64,000 nucleotides of DNA from Cyclobacteriaceae bacterium (lineage in GTDB: Bacteria > Bacteroidota > Bacteroidia > Cytophagales > Cyclobacteriaceae): assembly GCA_028285685.1 (NCBI GenBank), contig JANQOR010000036.1, forward strand, positions 1-64,000, read 5' to 3'. The position numbers and the translations under genes were made by a program. Numbering within the stretch: the first letter of the stretch is position 1; each line of letters begins with the position of its first letter. Under the pieces are notes generated by a model that saw only the letters and a program-made list of their open reading frames with translations, did not search any database and was not told where the DNA came from. Of this stretch, positions 42,425 to 50,729 are shown in pieces.

Positions 42425-45055
42425 ATGGGACAACAAAAGCACATAGCTCCTCCTCATAGTTTGATTCGCTTTTTCAGGTGGTTCTGCGATCCCGAGTTAG
42501 TGGAAGATCTGGAAGGGGATATGACAGAACTTTTTGAGGAAAGATCAAGAGCTAATGTGGCTCGAGCCAAAACGCTCTTGGTATGGGAAATACTGATGCT
42601 TTTTCGCCCAGGCATCATAAGAAATTTTGAAGGAAATAAAAACTTAAATAATTACGGAATGATCAAGAATTACTTCAAGTCTGCCTGGAGAAGTTTAATG
42701 AAATACAAAACCTTCTCCGCTATCAACATCTTTAGCCTCACCATTGGCATGGCGGCCTGCATGGTGATCTTCCTTTTTGTTAAGGATGAGCGTTCATTTG
42801 ATGCTTTTCACAAAAAAAGAGACAAGATCTACCGGCTATGCGAAGTTCAAAGTTTTCCAGGGACCAACACACAAAATGTGGCTCTTTCAATGCCAGGAAT
42901 GGGTCCCACAATGACAAACGAGTTTCCTGAAATAGAGTCATTTGTGCGATTCTGGAATTGGGGAGATCAATTGCTGGAGCTTGGAGACAAGAAGATTACC
43001 ATTGAAAATGTTGCAGGTGCAGATAGTACATTCTTTGAAATGTTCGATTATCCTTTGGTCATTGGTGATCCTGCTGAGGTAATTGATGAGCCACTTGATG
43101 CAGTCGTCTCTGAGGAGGTGGCCATCAAGCTCTTCAACAAAAAGGATGTGATTGGCGAAACGTTCGTTATCGATGGCGATCAATGCATAATCAGGGGTGT
43201 GATGGAAAATGTTCCTGAAAACTCACACCTTCAATTCAACATTCTGCTGAACATCAAATCTGCGACATTGGACAATCCGGACTTTGATTCCCAGTTTGGT
43301 GGTAATTTCCTCAATACTTACTTCACACTAAATGAAGGTGCTGATCTGGAAAAAATGGCCGAACGGTATCCTGACTATCTATCCCGGAACACAGGGAGAG
43401 ACAATATCAATGAAATGTACAAACTATATCTTCAACCGCTGGTTGATGTGCATTTAGCCTCAACAGATGTTGAACACGATTACAACAACTACAGGAAGTT
43501 TAACGGCACCTACATCGACGTTTTCATTTTGGTTGGTATCTTCATTCTCATTATTGCCTCACTCAATTTCATGAACCTTACGACGGCCCGGGCGAGCAAT
43601 CGAGCAAAAGAAGTCGGAGTAAGAAAAACGATCGGTGCGCTGAAGGGTCAATTGTTCAATCAGTTTATCTTCGAATCGATCATGCTCTCTTGTATGGCAT
43701 TGATTTTTGCGATTGTGTTGACCTTTATCGCACTACCCTTCTTGAATATCTTAATAGAGCGGCAATTGAGTTTATTGGCTATCTTTTCAGAGCCCACCTT
43801 GATTGTCATTATTCTTGCCATTACTATCACATTGGGTCTTTTGGCAGGCATCTATCCTTCCATCTACCTTTCATCTTTTAAGCCCGTCATCGTACTGAAA
43901 GGCTTCAAATCGTATGAAAAAAAGTCGATGTTTCGAAGCTCACTGATCATCATTCAGTTCAGTCTCGCCCTGGGAATGATCATAGCCACGCTTGTCGTCA
44001 TCCAACAGCTGACTTACATGAAAAACAAGGACATTGGGTTCACAACGGATCACATTTTGCTGCTCGACATGAATGAACAGACACGTGAAAAGTACGATGA
44101 ATTAAAGCAGGCACTTCTAAGCGAATCTAACATCTTAGGTGTAACCGGCTCAGGGCAGCGATTGGGAAACAATTTTCATCAGTGGGGATTCAAAGTAATG
44201 CATGACACTGGAGTTGCTCAGTTAGCTCCATCTAATGTTTTCGTTGATCACGACTACTTGGATGTGTATGGCATCAAATTACTTCAGGGGCGCTCCTTTT
44301 CAAAGGAGTTTGCAACTGATGACGGACTTGCATTTATCATAAATGAATCATTTGCGAAAGATCTTGGATTCGATGACCCTATTGGGCAAAAGGTTGGGCA
44401 CAGTTGGTATCCAAATGACTCATTGGGAACCGTAATCGGTGTAACGGAAGACTTTAACTTCAATTCACTTCACTACAAAGTCAACAAGCTGTCTATTGTT
44501 GTACACACAGATTGGGGCTTTAGTGAAATGTCGATCAAACTGAATGGGGAAAATATTGCACAAGCAGTAAAGGATGTTGAACGTATCTATGATCAATTTG
44601 TGACTGATTATCCAATAGACTATGAATTCCTGGACAAACACTTCCAGGAATTGTATAAGTCGGATGAACAAATGGGAGCTGTCATCACAATCATTGCTGC
44701 TCTCTCTATCTTCATTGGCTGCATGGGGCTGTTCGGCTTAGCTTCTATCTCTATTCAGAGGAGGATCAAAGAAGTTGGAATTCGCAAGGTGATGGGCGCA
44801 AGCGTCAACAACCTGGTAACCTTGCTATCTAAGAATTTTACATTAATGATCTTGGTATCATTTGTCCTAGCTACACCCGTTACGTATTTATTTATATCCA
44901 GGTGGTTAGAAAATTTTGCCTTTAGAGTGCAGGTAGATCCAATCATGTTCTTTGCAGGAGGATTTATAGCACTTGTGATCGCTCTAGTCACAATCAGTTT
45001 CCATGTGATCAAGGCTGCCAACTCTAATCCAGTAAATTCACTTAAGTATGAATGA
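42425..45055 (+). CDS. FtsX/MacB-type ABC permease with N-terminal prefix domain
   Basis: 876 residues. Residues about 1-75 are a permease prefix domain (FFRWFCDPELVEDLEGDM). Then come a MacB periplasmic core and two four-helix FtsX blocks: first helix near residue 95, LNFMNLTTARASNRAKEVGVRKTIGA near residue 385, and RIKEVGIRKVMGASVNNLVTLL near residue 780. Paired GVRKTIGA/GIRKVMGA motifs mark ATPase-coupling sites. No ATPase gene is adjacent, so it must use one encoded elsewhere. PadR plus prefix-permease pairs are a recurrent Bacteroidota arrangement, thought to export peptides or drugs. Confidence 0.9.
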   Translation: MGQQKHIAPPHSLIRFFRWFCDPELVEDLEGDMTELFEERSRANVARAKTLLVWEILMLFRPGIIRNFEGNKNLNNYGMIKNYFKSAWRSLMKYKTFSAINIFSLTIGMAACMVIFLFVKDERSFDAFHKKRDKIYRLCEVQSFPGTNTQNVALSMPGMGPTMTNEFPEIESFVRFWNWGDQLLELGDKKITIENVAGADSTFFEMFDYPLVIGDPAEVIDEPLDAVVSEEVAIKLFNKKDVIGETFVIDGDQCIIRGVMENVPENSHLQFNILLNIKSATLDNPDFDSQFGGNFLNTYFTLNEGADLEKMAERYPDYLSRNTGRDNINEMYKLYLQPLVDVHLASTDVEHDYNNYRKFNGTYIDVFILVGIFILIIASLNFMNLTTARASNRAKEVGVRKTIGALKGQLFNQFIFESIMLSCMALIFAIVLTFIALPFLNILIERQLSLLAIFSEPTLIVIILAITITLGLLAGIYPSIYLSSFKPVIVLKGFKSYEKKSMFRSSLIIIQFSLALGMIIATLVVIQQLTYMKNKDIGFTTDHILLLDMNEQTREKYDELKQALLSESNILGVTGSGQRLGNNFHQWGFKVMHDTGVAQLAPSNVFVDHDYLDVYGIKLLQGRSFSKEFATDDGLAFIINESFAKDLGFDDPIGQKVGHSWYPNDSLGTVIGVTEDFNFNSLHYKVNKLSIVVHTDWGFSEMSIKLNGENIAQAVKDVERIYDQFVTDYPIDYEFLDKHFQELYKSDEQMGAVITIIAALSIFIGCMGLFGLASISIQRRIKEVGIRKVMGASVNNLVTLLSKNFTLMILVSFVLATPVTYLFISRWLENFAFRVQVDPIMFFAGGFIALVIALVTISFHVIKAANSNPVNSLKYE

Positions 45056-45108
45056 ATAATGGAGTTTTGATAATAATGATAACAATGACTTAACACATTT
45101 TTTGGCTA

Positions 45109-45127
45109 TTGATTATCAATTGACAAT
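45109..45127. repeat. 19-bp repeat, copy 1 (inverse of copy at 50644-50662)
   Basis: TTGATTATCAATTGACAAT. An exact inverse copy lies 5.5 kb downstream. Adjacent to it both loci also share ATMACAATGACTT. It sits in the 171-bp gap after the permease gene. Confidence 0.7.
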
Positions 45128-45226
45128 CGTTTTTGCTAAACTTGAGTAAGGAAAGCTGGTTTACCGCCATCACCTGTTTTCAGCCAAGCTACTTGTAAGA
45201 ATTTTACGCAAATCACCCTAGTTAAA

Positions 45227-46348
45227 ATGCGTCTTATAGTAGTACTGTATCTAATCGCACCGGCCCTTTTCGCCTGGTCAGCTCCGCGCTCCATCACGGG
45301 AATTGTAAAAGACGCCGAAACCGACGAGCCTATTCCTTTCGCCCATGTCGTAATTGGTCCGGTCATAAGCCTGACCAACCTTGATGGAGAGTTTGTTATT
45401 GATCCTCATGCTACGACAGAACAAATATTGCTGCAGGTCTCAGTAATGGGATATGAACTTTCTACAACAGAAGTAGAGGATCCAGAGAAATTCCAGGTGA
45501 TTTACCTCAAATCAAGCACTATGCACCTCGATGAGGTGACGATCGTTTCCGGAAATGTGCTCATGAATAATGTTTTTAACCGTTTTCATCTGAATTATGA
45601 AGTCTCCAGAAAACACATGCTGGGATACTACAAAGAAAATTTGCTTGATGTCGATTCTATGTATTACCTGGCAGAAGGTATCGTAGATATCTATGTTCCT
45701 TCAAACGTCGATTTTGACCATGCACTTGTAAATCCGATTCGAACTCGAAAAAAAGTTTTCAAAGTCCTGGACGATGATCATGTTTTTTTGACTGGAAATG
45801 CCAGCGACATGGCAAGGTCTTCAATATGGAGACCAGGATCTTTCCTAAATCCTAAAAACAGGAAAAATTACGAGTACATCTATGCCGGCTCAAGCAATAT
45901 TGGCGATCGTGATGTGTTCATCGTTGAGTTCGAACCCAAGAATTCCAAAGGAGACACCGAAGGAAAGATTTACATTGATGAGGAATCGTTGGCAGTGATC
46001 AAGTTGGAGTATCACCCAAAACTAAAAGATAGCAACTTTTGGAAATCGGTATCCTGGGTCGAGGAATATTACGAGAAGAATGGAATCTATGAGCTCTTCA
46101 GAGTGTCCTACACCGGTTCATGGGAGGATTTTGAAAAAGACTATACCTATAACGCTCTATTGGTTGTTAATGAATCCCGGGTTACTAATGACCTGCCTGA
46201 AGACACATTTCTGCTTAACGAGTACCATTCATTCTTTCACGAGGCTCAGGAAGATTTCTCAGATTCCTTCTGGGATGGTTACAACTTCATCAAACTCGAC
46301 ATTGAATCTACCAATTTTTTGAAGAGCTACGGAATGAACACCGACTAA
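45227..46348 (+). CDS. Exported protein with N-terminal carboxypeptidase-regulatory-like (CarboxypepD_reg) domain
   Basis: 373 residues with a signal peptide ending near FAWSA. Residues about 22-95 are a CarboxypepD_reg-like beta-sandwich (ITGIVKDAETDEPIPFAHVVI, TNLDGEFVI), as found at the start of SusC/TonB-type proteins, but no plug or barrel follows. The remaining 270 residues have beta-rich segments (KIYIDEESLAVIKLEYHPK) common in Bacteroidota proteins annotated only by this domain. Probably periplasmic or outer-membrane associated. Confidence 0.78.
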   Translation: MRLIVVLYLIAPALFAWSAPRSITGIVKDAETDEPIPFAHVVIGPVISLTNLDGEFVIDPHATTEQILLQVSVMGYELSTTEVEDPEKFQVIYLKSSTMHLDEVTIVSGNVLMNNVFNRFHLNYEVSRKHMLGYYKENLLDVDSMYYLAEGIVDIYVPSNVDFDHALVNPIRTRKKVFKVLDDDHVFLTGNASDMARSSIWRPGSFLNPKNRKNYEYIYAGSSNIGDRDVFIVEFEPKNSKGDTEGKIYIDEESLAVIKLEYHPKLKDSNFWKSVSWVEEYYEKNGIYELFRVSYTGSWEDFEKDYTYNALLVVNESRVTNDLPEDTFLLNEYHSFFHEAQEDFSDSFWDGYNFIKLDIESTNFLKSYGMNTD

Positions 46349-46450
46349 GCTTGTCCAGCACCGTCTCATTCGTAGTCACTTTTATTCCGCTCACAGAAGA
46401 TTCCAGTTATAACCAAGAGCATATCTGACTTTGTTTATTACCTTTCTTTT

Positions 46451-47419
46451 ATGAATCGCATTGACCGGTTAAATGCATTGCTCATCCACCTTCAGGGTAA
46501 ACCACGAGTTCCAATAGATGAGCTGGAAGACCGCTTTGAGGTTAGCAGAAGAACCATTTTCAGAGACATCAAATCATTGATGGAAGCGGGTGTCCCCATT
46601 GGCGGGGATGCCGGTGAAGGCTATTTTGTCGTTGAGGGATATCATCTTCCACCTGTCGTTTTCAACAAGGAGGAAGCAAGCGCAATTCTACTTGGAGCAA
46701 AGTTCATCGAGCAGGCAGCGGATAGCTACACGATCGAGGCGTTTCAAAAAGCCATGTACAAGATCAAGGCTGTATTGAAATACTCAGATAAGGAATTTCT
46801 CGACAATCTTGAGGAGAAAATTTCAATTCGGCCCAGATATGGCGAACAGCAACAGTTTCCCGATTCGCATATCGCTGAAATTCAGCTAGCAATCGCGACG
46901 AATAGACTCGTACATATCACCTATTACTCTCAGTACAATGACGCCACCACGCAGCGAGAGGTAGAGCCTTTAGGAATGGTCTTCTATTCTTCAAGATGGC
47001 ATCTCATTGGTTTTTGCAGACTTAGACAAGACCTGCGCGACTTCAGGGCAGACCGTATTCAAAAGGTGAAAGTCCTCACTGAAGAAATAGATTCTTCCAA
47101 ACATCCCAATTACCTTGAATTCCTAAACGACACACTGATTGGCACAGATGCGAAAGAAGCAATCATCAAAGTATCATCGCTTGTTTACCGCTTCATGGGT
47201 GAATCAAAATATGCACAAGGCTTCGTTGAAGAAAAGAGGCTGGAGGATAAGAACTACGAGCTAAAATTTGTTACTCCTCACTATGACTATTTCGCTAGCT
47301 GGTTGCTAATGTACGGCAAAGAGGTTGAGATTCTTGGACCATCTGAACTGCAAGGAATAGCTGCAAAATTAGCTGCTGAACTAGCTGAGCACCACAGTGC
47401 TGTTTTCTTTGTGAAATAG
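46451..47419 (+). CDS. YafY-type regulator (HTH_11 + WYL domain)
   Basis: 322 residues. HTH_11 winged helix at residues 1-60 (LNALLIHLQGKPRVPIDELEDRFEVSRRTIFRDIKSL, in parts), and a WYL ligand-sensing domain near residues 145-205 (ITYYSQYNDATTQREVEPLGMVFYSSRWHLIGFC), then a WCX tail. WYL proteins sense nucleotide or small ligands. Directly downstream lies a 20-bp inverted repeat and then a GyrI-like gene, its likely target. Confidence 0.92.
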   Translation: MNRIDRLNALLIHLQGKPRVPIDELEDRFEVSRRTIFRDIKSLMEAGVPIGGDAGEGYFVVEGYHLPPVVFNKEEASAILLGAKFIEQAADSYTIEAFQKAMYKIKAVLKYSDKEFLDNLEEKISIRPRYGEQQQFPDSHIAEIQLAIATNRLVHITYYSQYNDATTQREVEPLGMVFYSSRWHLIGFCRLRQDLRDFRADRIQKVKVLTEEIDSSKHPNYLEFLNDTLIGTDAKEAIIKVSSLVYRFMGESKYAQGFVEEKRLEDKNYELKFVTPHYDYFASWLLMYGKEVEILGPSELQGIAAKLAAELAEHHSAVFFVK

Positions 47420-47442
47420 CAATTTTTATTTTCCCAAAAACC

Positions 47443-47462
47443 AGTGACATAGGGCTGTCACT
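47443..47462. promoter_or_regulatory. Inverted repeat AGTGACA-n6-TGTCACT, candidate YafY operator
   Basis: Perfect 7-bp arms, located 45 bp before the GyrI-like ATG and 23 bp after the YafY stop. Position and symmetry fit an operator controlling the GyrI-DHFR-VOC-DUF1801 operon. Confidence 0.6.
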
Positions 47463-47507
47463 CGCTCCAATTTCTTTGCTTCTATACACCTTAAACATTA
47501 ATTAAAA

Positions 47508-48134
47508 ATGGAAGCAGTAATTGAAAAACTCAACATCGAAAAAGCAGACCCTAACTACTACAAAGTAGGCACGACACCGCAAATTCGGGACCTAGACCCA
47601 TACTATTACCTGACAGTCAGTGGCAAGTCCAGTCCATCCTCTCCGCAATTCTTCAGAGCAATCGAGCAACTATATGCCGTCGCTTACAATGTCAAATTTC
47701 TCTGTAAATCTGAAGACATGGATTTTGTAGTCCCCAAAATGGAGGGCTTTTGGTGGATAGATGGCGGAATAGAGGCGCAACACAAATTCACTCAAACTCC
47801 GGAAAATGAATGGAATTGGAAAATTATAATCAGAATGCCCGATTTTGTGGAAGGCGATCATTTCTATAGAGCTATACAAAAAGTAAAAGCCAAAAAACCC
47901 AATCTAATTAAAGAAGACGAGGTGAAATTCGAGCTGATCAATGAGGGAAAATGCGTTCAGGTACTTCATCACGGAAGCTACAATGAGGAAGAACCAACTA
48001 TCATGAAAATGATGACTTTCATTCAAAAAGAAGGGTTGACGGTGGCTAACTATCATCACGAAATTTATTTAAGTGACCCGAGAAAAACTCCCGAAGCGAA
48101 GCTAAAAACGATTCTTCGATACGCAGTGAAATGA
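47508..48134 (+). CDS. GyrI-like small-molecule-binding domain protein
   Basis: 208 residues. Pattern of the SHS2/GyrI-like ligand-binding domain family: YYLTVSGKSSPSSPQF, WWIDGG, and KCVQVLHHGSYNEEEPTI near residue 145 followed by YHHEIYLSDPRKTP. These stand-alone domains bind hydrophobic cations and drugs, and some hydrolyse them. The TGA overlaps the next ATG by 4 nt. Confidence 0.85.
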   Translation: MEAVIEKLNIEKADPNYYKVGTTPQIRDLDPYYYLTVSGKSSPSSPQFFRAIEQLYAVAYNVKFLCKSEDMDFVVPKMEGFWWIDGGIEAQHKFTQTPENEWNWKIIIRMPDFVEGDHFYRAIQKVKAKKPNLIKEDEVKFELINEGKCVQVLHHGSYNEEEPTIMKMMTFIQKEGLTVANYHHEIYLSDPRKTPEAKLKTILRYAVK

Positions 48135-48661
48135 GAAAGCTCATCTCCTATATTGCCATGAGTCTTGATGGAAAAATCGCAAAAAAGAATGGAGATGTGA
48201 GTTGGCTGAACGAGTTACCTAATCCCGACAAACTTGACTATGGATACAAAGAATTCTATGAATCAATTGACACCGTGATTATGGGAAACGCTACTTACAA
48301 GGTTAGCCGGGAACTCTCAGACGTCTTTCCAACTTCAGATAAGGAGAATTATGTGGTTACTAGAAATGAGGATTTAACGAAGGATGAAAACGTGACCTTC
48401 GTTTCCCAGGATATCGAGTCAGTTGTGGAATCACTTAAGAAACAGCCAGGCAAGGACATTTGGCTCATGGGAGGGGCGGAAGTGAACAGCCTCTTCCTTA
48501 ATGCCGGACTACTTGATGAGCTTCGGGTATATGTTATACCTATCATTCTTGGTTCAGGTATTCCTCTCTTTTCTGACTCAGCTACGATGAAAAACTTGAG
48601 GCTTAAATCCAGTCAGCAATTTTCCACTGGCGTCATAGAACTCATTTATCATTTAACTTAA
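48131..48661 (+). CDS. Dihydrofolate reductase-like (RibD C-terminal domain) protein
   Basis: 176 residues. YIAMSLDGKIAKKNGDVSWL near the start, VIMGNATYKV, and DIWLMGGAEVNSLFLNAGLLDELRVYVIPIILGSGIPLF in parts near residues 112-150 are the RibD_C/DHFR-like NADPH-binding landmarks. These proteins are generic NADPH reductases of unknown substrate, often linked to xenobiotic stress. Translationally coupled to the GyrI-like gene (4-nt overlap) and 4 bp before the VOC gene. Confidence 0.88.
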   Translation: MRKLISYIAMSLDGKIAKKNGDVSWLNELPNPDKLDYGYKEFYESIDTVIMGNATYKVSRELSDVFPTSDKENYVVTRNEDLTKDENVTFVSQDIESVVESLKKQPGKDIWLMGGAEVNSLFLNAGLLDELRVYVIPIILGSGIPLFSDSATMKNLRLKSSQQFSTGVIELIYHLT

Positions 48662-48665
48662 AATC

Positions 48666-49040
48666 ATGAACAAGAACATATTAGGACTGAGAACAGTCAT
48701 TTATCGTGTTTCGAATCTTCAAGAAGCGAAGAAGTGGTACACAGAAGCCTTTGGCAAAGGACCTTACTTCGATGAACCTTTCTATGTAGGTTTTGAAATA
48801 GCCGGATACGAGTTAGGGCTCATTCCAGATGAAACATCAAATGAAGAGAAAACAGATAATATAGAGACCTACTGGGGAGTGACGGACATAAAATCTGAGC
48901 ATGAACGATTTCAGAAGTTAGGCGCAAAAGAACACACGGCCATTCAGAATGTGGGTGGTGAACTTCTCGTTTCCACACTGTTGGATCCTTGGGGGAACGT
49001 GATCGGACTTATTTACAATCCCTACTTTAAGTTGCCTTGA
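48666..49040 (+). CDS. VOC (glyoxalase/bleomycin resistance) family protein
   Basis: 124 residues. Two beta-alpha-beta-beta-beta modules: TVIYRVSNLQEAKKWYTEAFGKGPYF near the N-terminus, and LLVSTLLDPWGNVIGLIYNP at the C-terminus with the typical DPWGN turn. Small metal-dependent or ligand-sequestering proteins; no clear metal set is visible, so sequestration is as likely as catalysis. Part of the GyrI operon. Confidence 0.85.
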   Translation: MNKNILGLRTVIYRVSNLQEAKKWYTEAFGKGPYFDEPFYVGFEIAGYELGLIPDETSNEEKTDNIETYWGVTDIKSEHERFQKLGAKEHTAIQNVGGELLVSTLLDPWGNVIGLIYNPYFKLP

Positions 49041-49390
49041 GTGGAATCGAGCACTTCAAACTAGCACTGCAGGGTCAGCAAAAAGCAATCGTAACCTATC
49101 TTCATCATAGGATCATTGAGCGTCATGGTCTTGAAATAAAAATGAACTACGAGATTCCCATGTATTATCGTAAATCTTGGGTCTGTTATCTAAACCCAAT
49201 TAAGAAGAATGGGATAGAGTTAGCATTTATTAAAGGGCACCGACTATCCAATGAGCAAGGGCTACTTTCTATGAAGAACAGGAAGCTCGTAGCAGGGATA
49301 GACCTCTTCGACGTTTCTGAAATAGAAGAGAGAGAAATTGATGAGATCATCCAGGAAGCAATTATTCTGGATGATCTCTATAAGAAATGA
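49037..49390 (+). CDS. DUF1801 (YdhG-like) domain protein
   Basis: 117 residues from TTG 49037, whose bases overlap the TGA of the VOC gene; there is no other in-frame start before residue 36. The pattern MNYEIPMYYRKSWVCYLNP and IELAFIKGHRLSNEQGLL is typical of DUF1801. Function unknown, frequently found next to VOC and GyrI-like genes. The stop is 11 bp from the convergent SDR. Confidence 0.8.
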   Translation: MSGIEHFKLALQGQQKAIVTYLHHRIIERHGLEIKMNYEIPMYYRKSWVCYLNPIKKNGIELAFIKGHRLSNEQGLLSMKNRKLVAGIDLFDVSEIEEREIDEIIQEAIILDDLYKK

Positions 49391-49401
49391 AGATGACTTC
49401 T

Positions 49402-50175
49402 TTATTCGAAGACTTCTTCCATCTTGTTGTTGTTTTTATTGATCATTCCTACAGCTCTTGACGGCATTAATCTTCTCAGAGTAAAAAGTTGGGAGGAAGC
49501 TTTAGGCCGCATCTCATATCTGTCCTTCTTCAACCCTTTGATCAAGGTCGCTGCCAATTCATCCGCATTTTCCTTCTTAAATCCGGGGGCATCCGGCATT
49601 TTTTCGGTCATGGGCGTATCAACCAACGGAGGACACATCTCAAATATTTTCACGGATGTATCTTTCAGTTGGTAGCGCAGAGATTCAGTGTAAGAATGTA
49701 GTCCGGCTTTCGTCGCACAGTAGACGGGAGCCATACTGAAGGGAACAAATGCCAATCCGGAAGTAACGTTCACAATTGCAGCCTCTGATTTATCAAGAAA
49801 ATCAGGCAAAAAATGATCAATCAAACGCATAGGCGAGGTGAAATCGATGGAAATCTCGTCTTCAAGGTTTTCAAATGAGTGATTTCTCTTTAAAAAACTA
49901 TAAAACTTGAAAACTCCAGCATTATTGATCAGCATATTTAAATCCGGATGCTCATTCCTTAGCTTCTCATACATCGACTTGACATCAGATTTGCTGGAGA
50001 CATCACATTGAACGATTTCCAGCTCGGGAAATTCTTCTTTGACCTTTTCCAGTTTTTGATTGTTCCTTCCACAAATAATCACCTTTCGTGCCTCTTTAGA
50101 CAAGGCTTTGGCAAACGCTAATCCAATTCCTGAAGAGCCACCAGTAATTAATATTGTTTTATCTGTTAAATTCAT
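49402..50175 (-). CDS. Short-chain dehydrogenase/reductase (DltE-like)
   Basis: 257 residues from ATG 50175, which gives the normal SDR N-terminus; upstream starts read through the operator region. TGGSSGIGLAFAKAL near residue 9 binds NAD(P), NNAG near residue 87, and the catalytic Ser and YCATK (Tyr-x-x-x-Lys) near residues 136-155. Substrate unknown. It is divergent from an HxlR regulator with two palindromes in the 75-bp spacer. Confidence 0.9.
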   Translation of the reverse strand: MNLTDKTILITGGSSGIGLAFAKALSKEARKVIICGRNNQKLEKVKEEFPELEIVQCDVSSKSDVKSMYEKLRNEHPDLNMLINNAGVFKFYSFLKRNHSFENLEDEISIDFTSPMRLIDHFLPDFLDKSEAAIVNVTSGLAFVPFSMAPVYCATKAGLHSYTESLRYQLKDTSVKIFEMCPPLVDTPMTEKMPDAPGFKKENADELAATLIKGLKKDRYEMRPKASSQLFTLRRLMPSRAVGMINKNNNKMEEVFE

Positions 50176-50189
50176 GACTTGAACTATTA

Positions 50190-50206
50190 ACTTGCAATTT
50201 GCAAGT
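50190..50206. promoter_or_regulatory. 17-bp palindrome ACTTGCAATTTGCAAGT (HxlR operator 1)
   Basis: Perfect palindrome with 8-bp arms and one central base in the SDR/HxlR divergent spacer. Half site TTGCAAGT recurs in operator 2. Confidence 0.8.
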
Positions 50207-50216
50207 AAGATGAGCA

Positions 50217-50241
50217 AATAACTTTTGTTTTGCAAGTTATT
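50217..50241. promoter_or_regulatory. Inverted repeat AATAACTT-n9-AAGTTATT (HxlR operator 2)
   Basis: Perfect 8-bp arms; its right half contains TTGCAAGTTA, the same core as operator 1. Centres of the two sites are 31 bp apart, about three helical turns, and this one ends 9 bp before the hxlR-type ATG. Confidence 0.75.
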
Positions 50242-50250
50242 TCTTAAGAA

Positions 50251-50601
50251 ATGCAAAGATCCGATTGTCCCATAGGAAGTGCCCTCGACATTATTGGTGA
50301 CCGCTGGTCATTTGTAATCATCCGGGATGCCGTGTACAAGGGCTATAGAGGTTATAATGAGTTCCTGAGTTCCCCGGAAAAAATCTCCACAAACATTCTT
50401 GCTGAGCGTTTGAAGAAAATGACTGAGTTTGGGATTTTCGAAAAAATCAAGGATCCTGATAATGGATTGAAGTATCAGTACTTGATTACACAGAAAGGAA
50501 GGGATTTGATACCAGCCATGATTGAAGTTGGAAAATGGGGCTCAAAATATATAGAAGGGACCTTAGACATAACAAAAAAAATCGAAGAAAAACGAGACTG
50601 A
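50251..50601 (+). CDS. HxlR-family transcriptional regulator
   Basis: 116 residues. CPIGSALDIIGDRWSFVIIRD near residue 6 with the conserved N-terminal cysteine, and RYNEF-like GYNEFLSSPEKISTNILAERLKKM winged helix. Some members sense reactive electrophiles or quinones through that Cys. It probably represses itself and the divergent SDR through the palindromes between them. Confidence 0.92.
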   Translation: MQRSDCPIGSALDIIGDRWSFVIIRDAVYKGYRGYNEFLSSPEKISTNILAERLKKMTEFGIFEKIKDPDNGLKYQYLITQKGRDLIPAMIEVGKWGSKYIEGTLDITKKIEEKRD

Positions 50602-50643
50602 CTTTTTCAAAGTCTCACAAAATTCTTCCCGCTTAAAATGTTA

Positions 50644-50662
50644 ATTGTCAATTGATAATCAA
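50644..50662. repeat. 19-bp repeat, copy 2 (inverse of copy at 45109-45127)
   Basis: ATTGTCAATTGATAATCAA, exact inverse of copy 1. It is followed by AAGTCATTGTGATAATC, whose inverse also resembles sequence near copy 1. The two copies bracket the CarboxypepD_reg-to-HxlR gene block. Confidence 0.7.
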
Positions 50663-50729
50663 AGTCATTGTGATAATCTAATGATAAGAATTATCTTTCT
50701 AGGCTAGAAAATCTACACTCGCAGCATAG

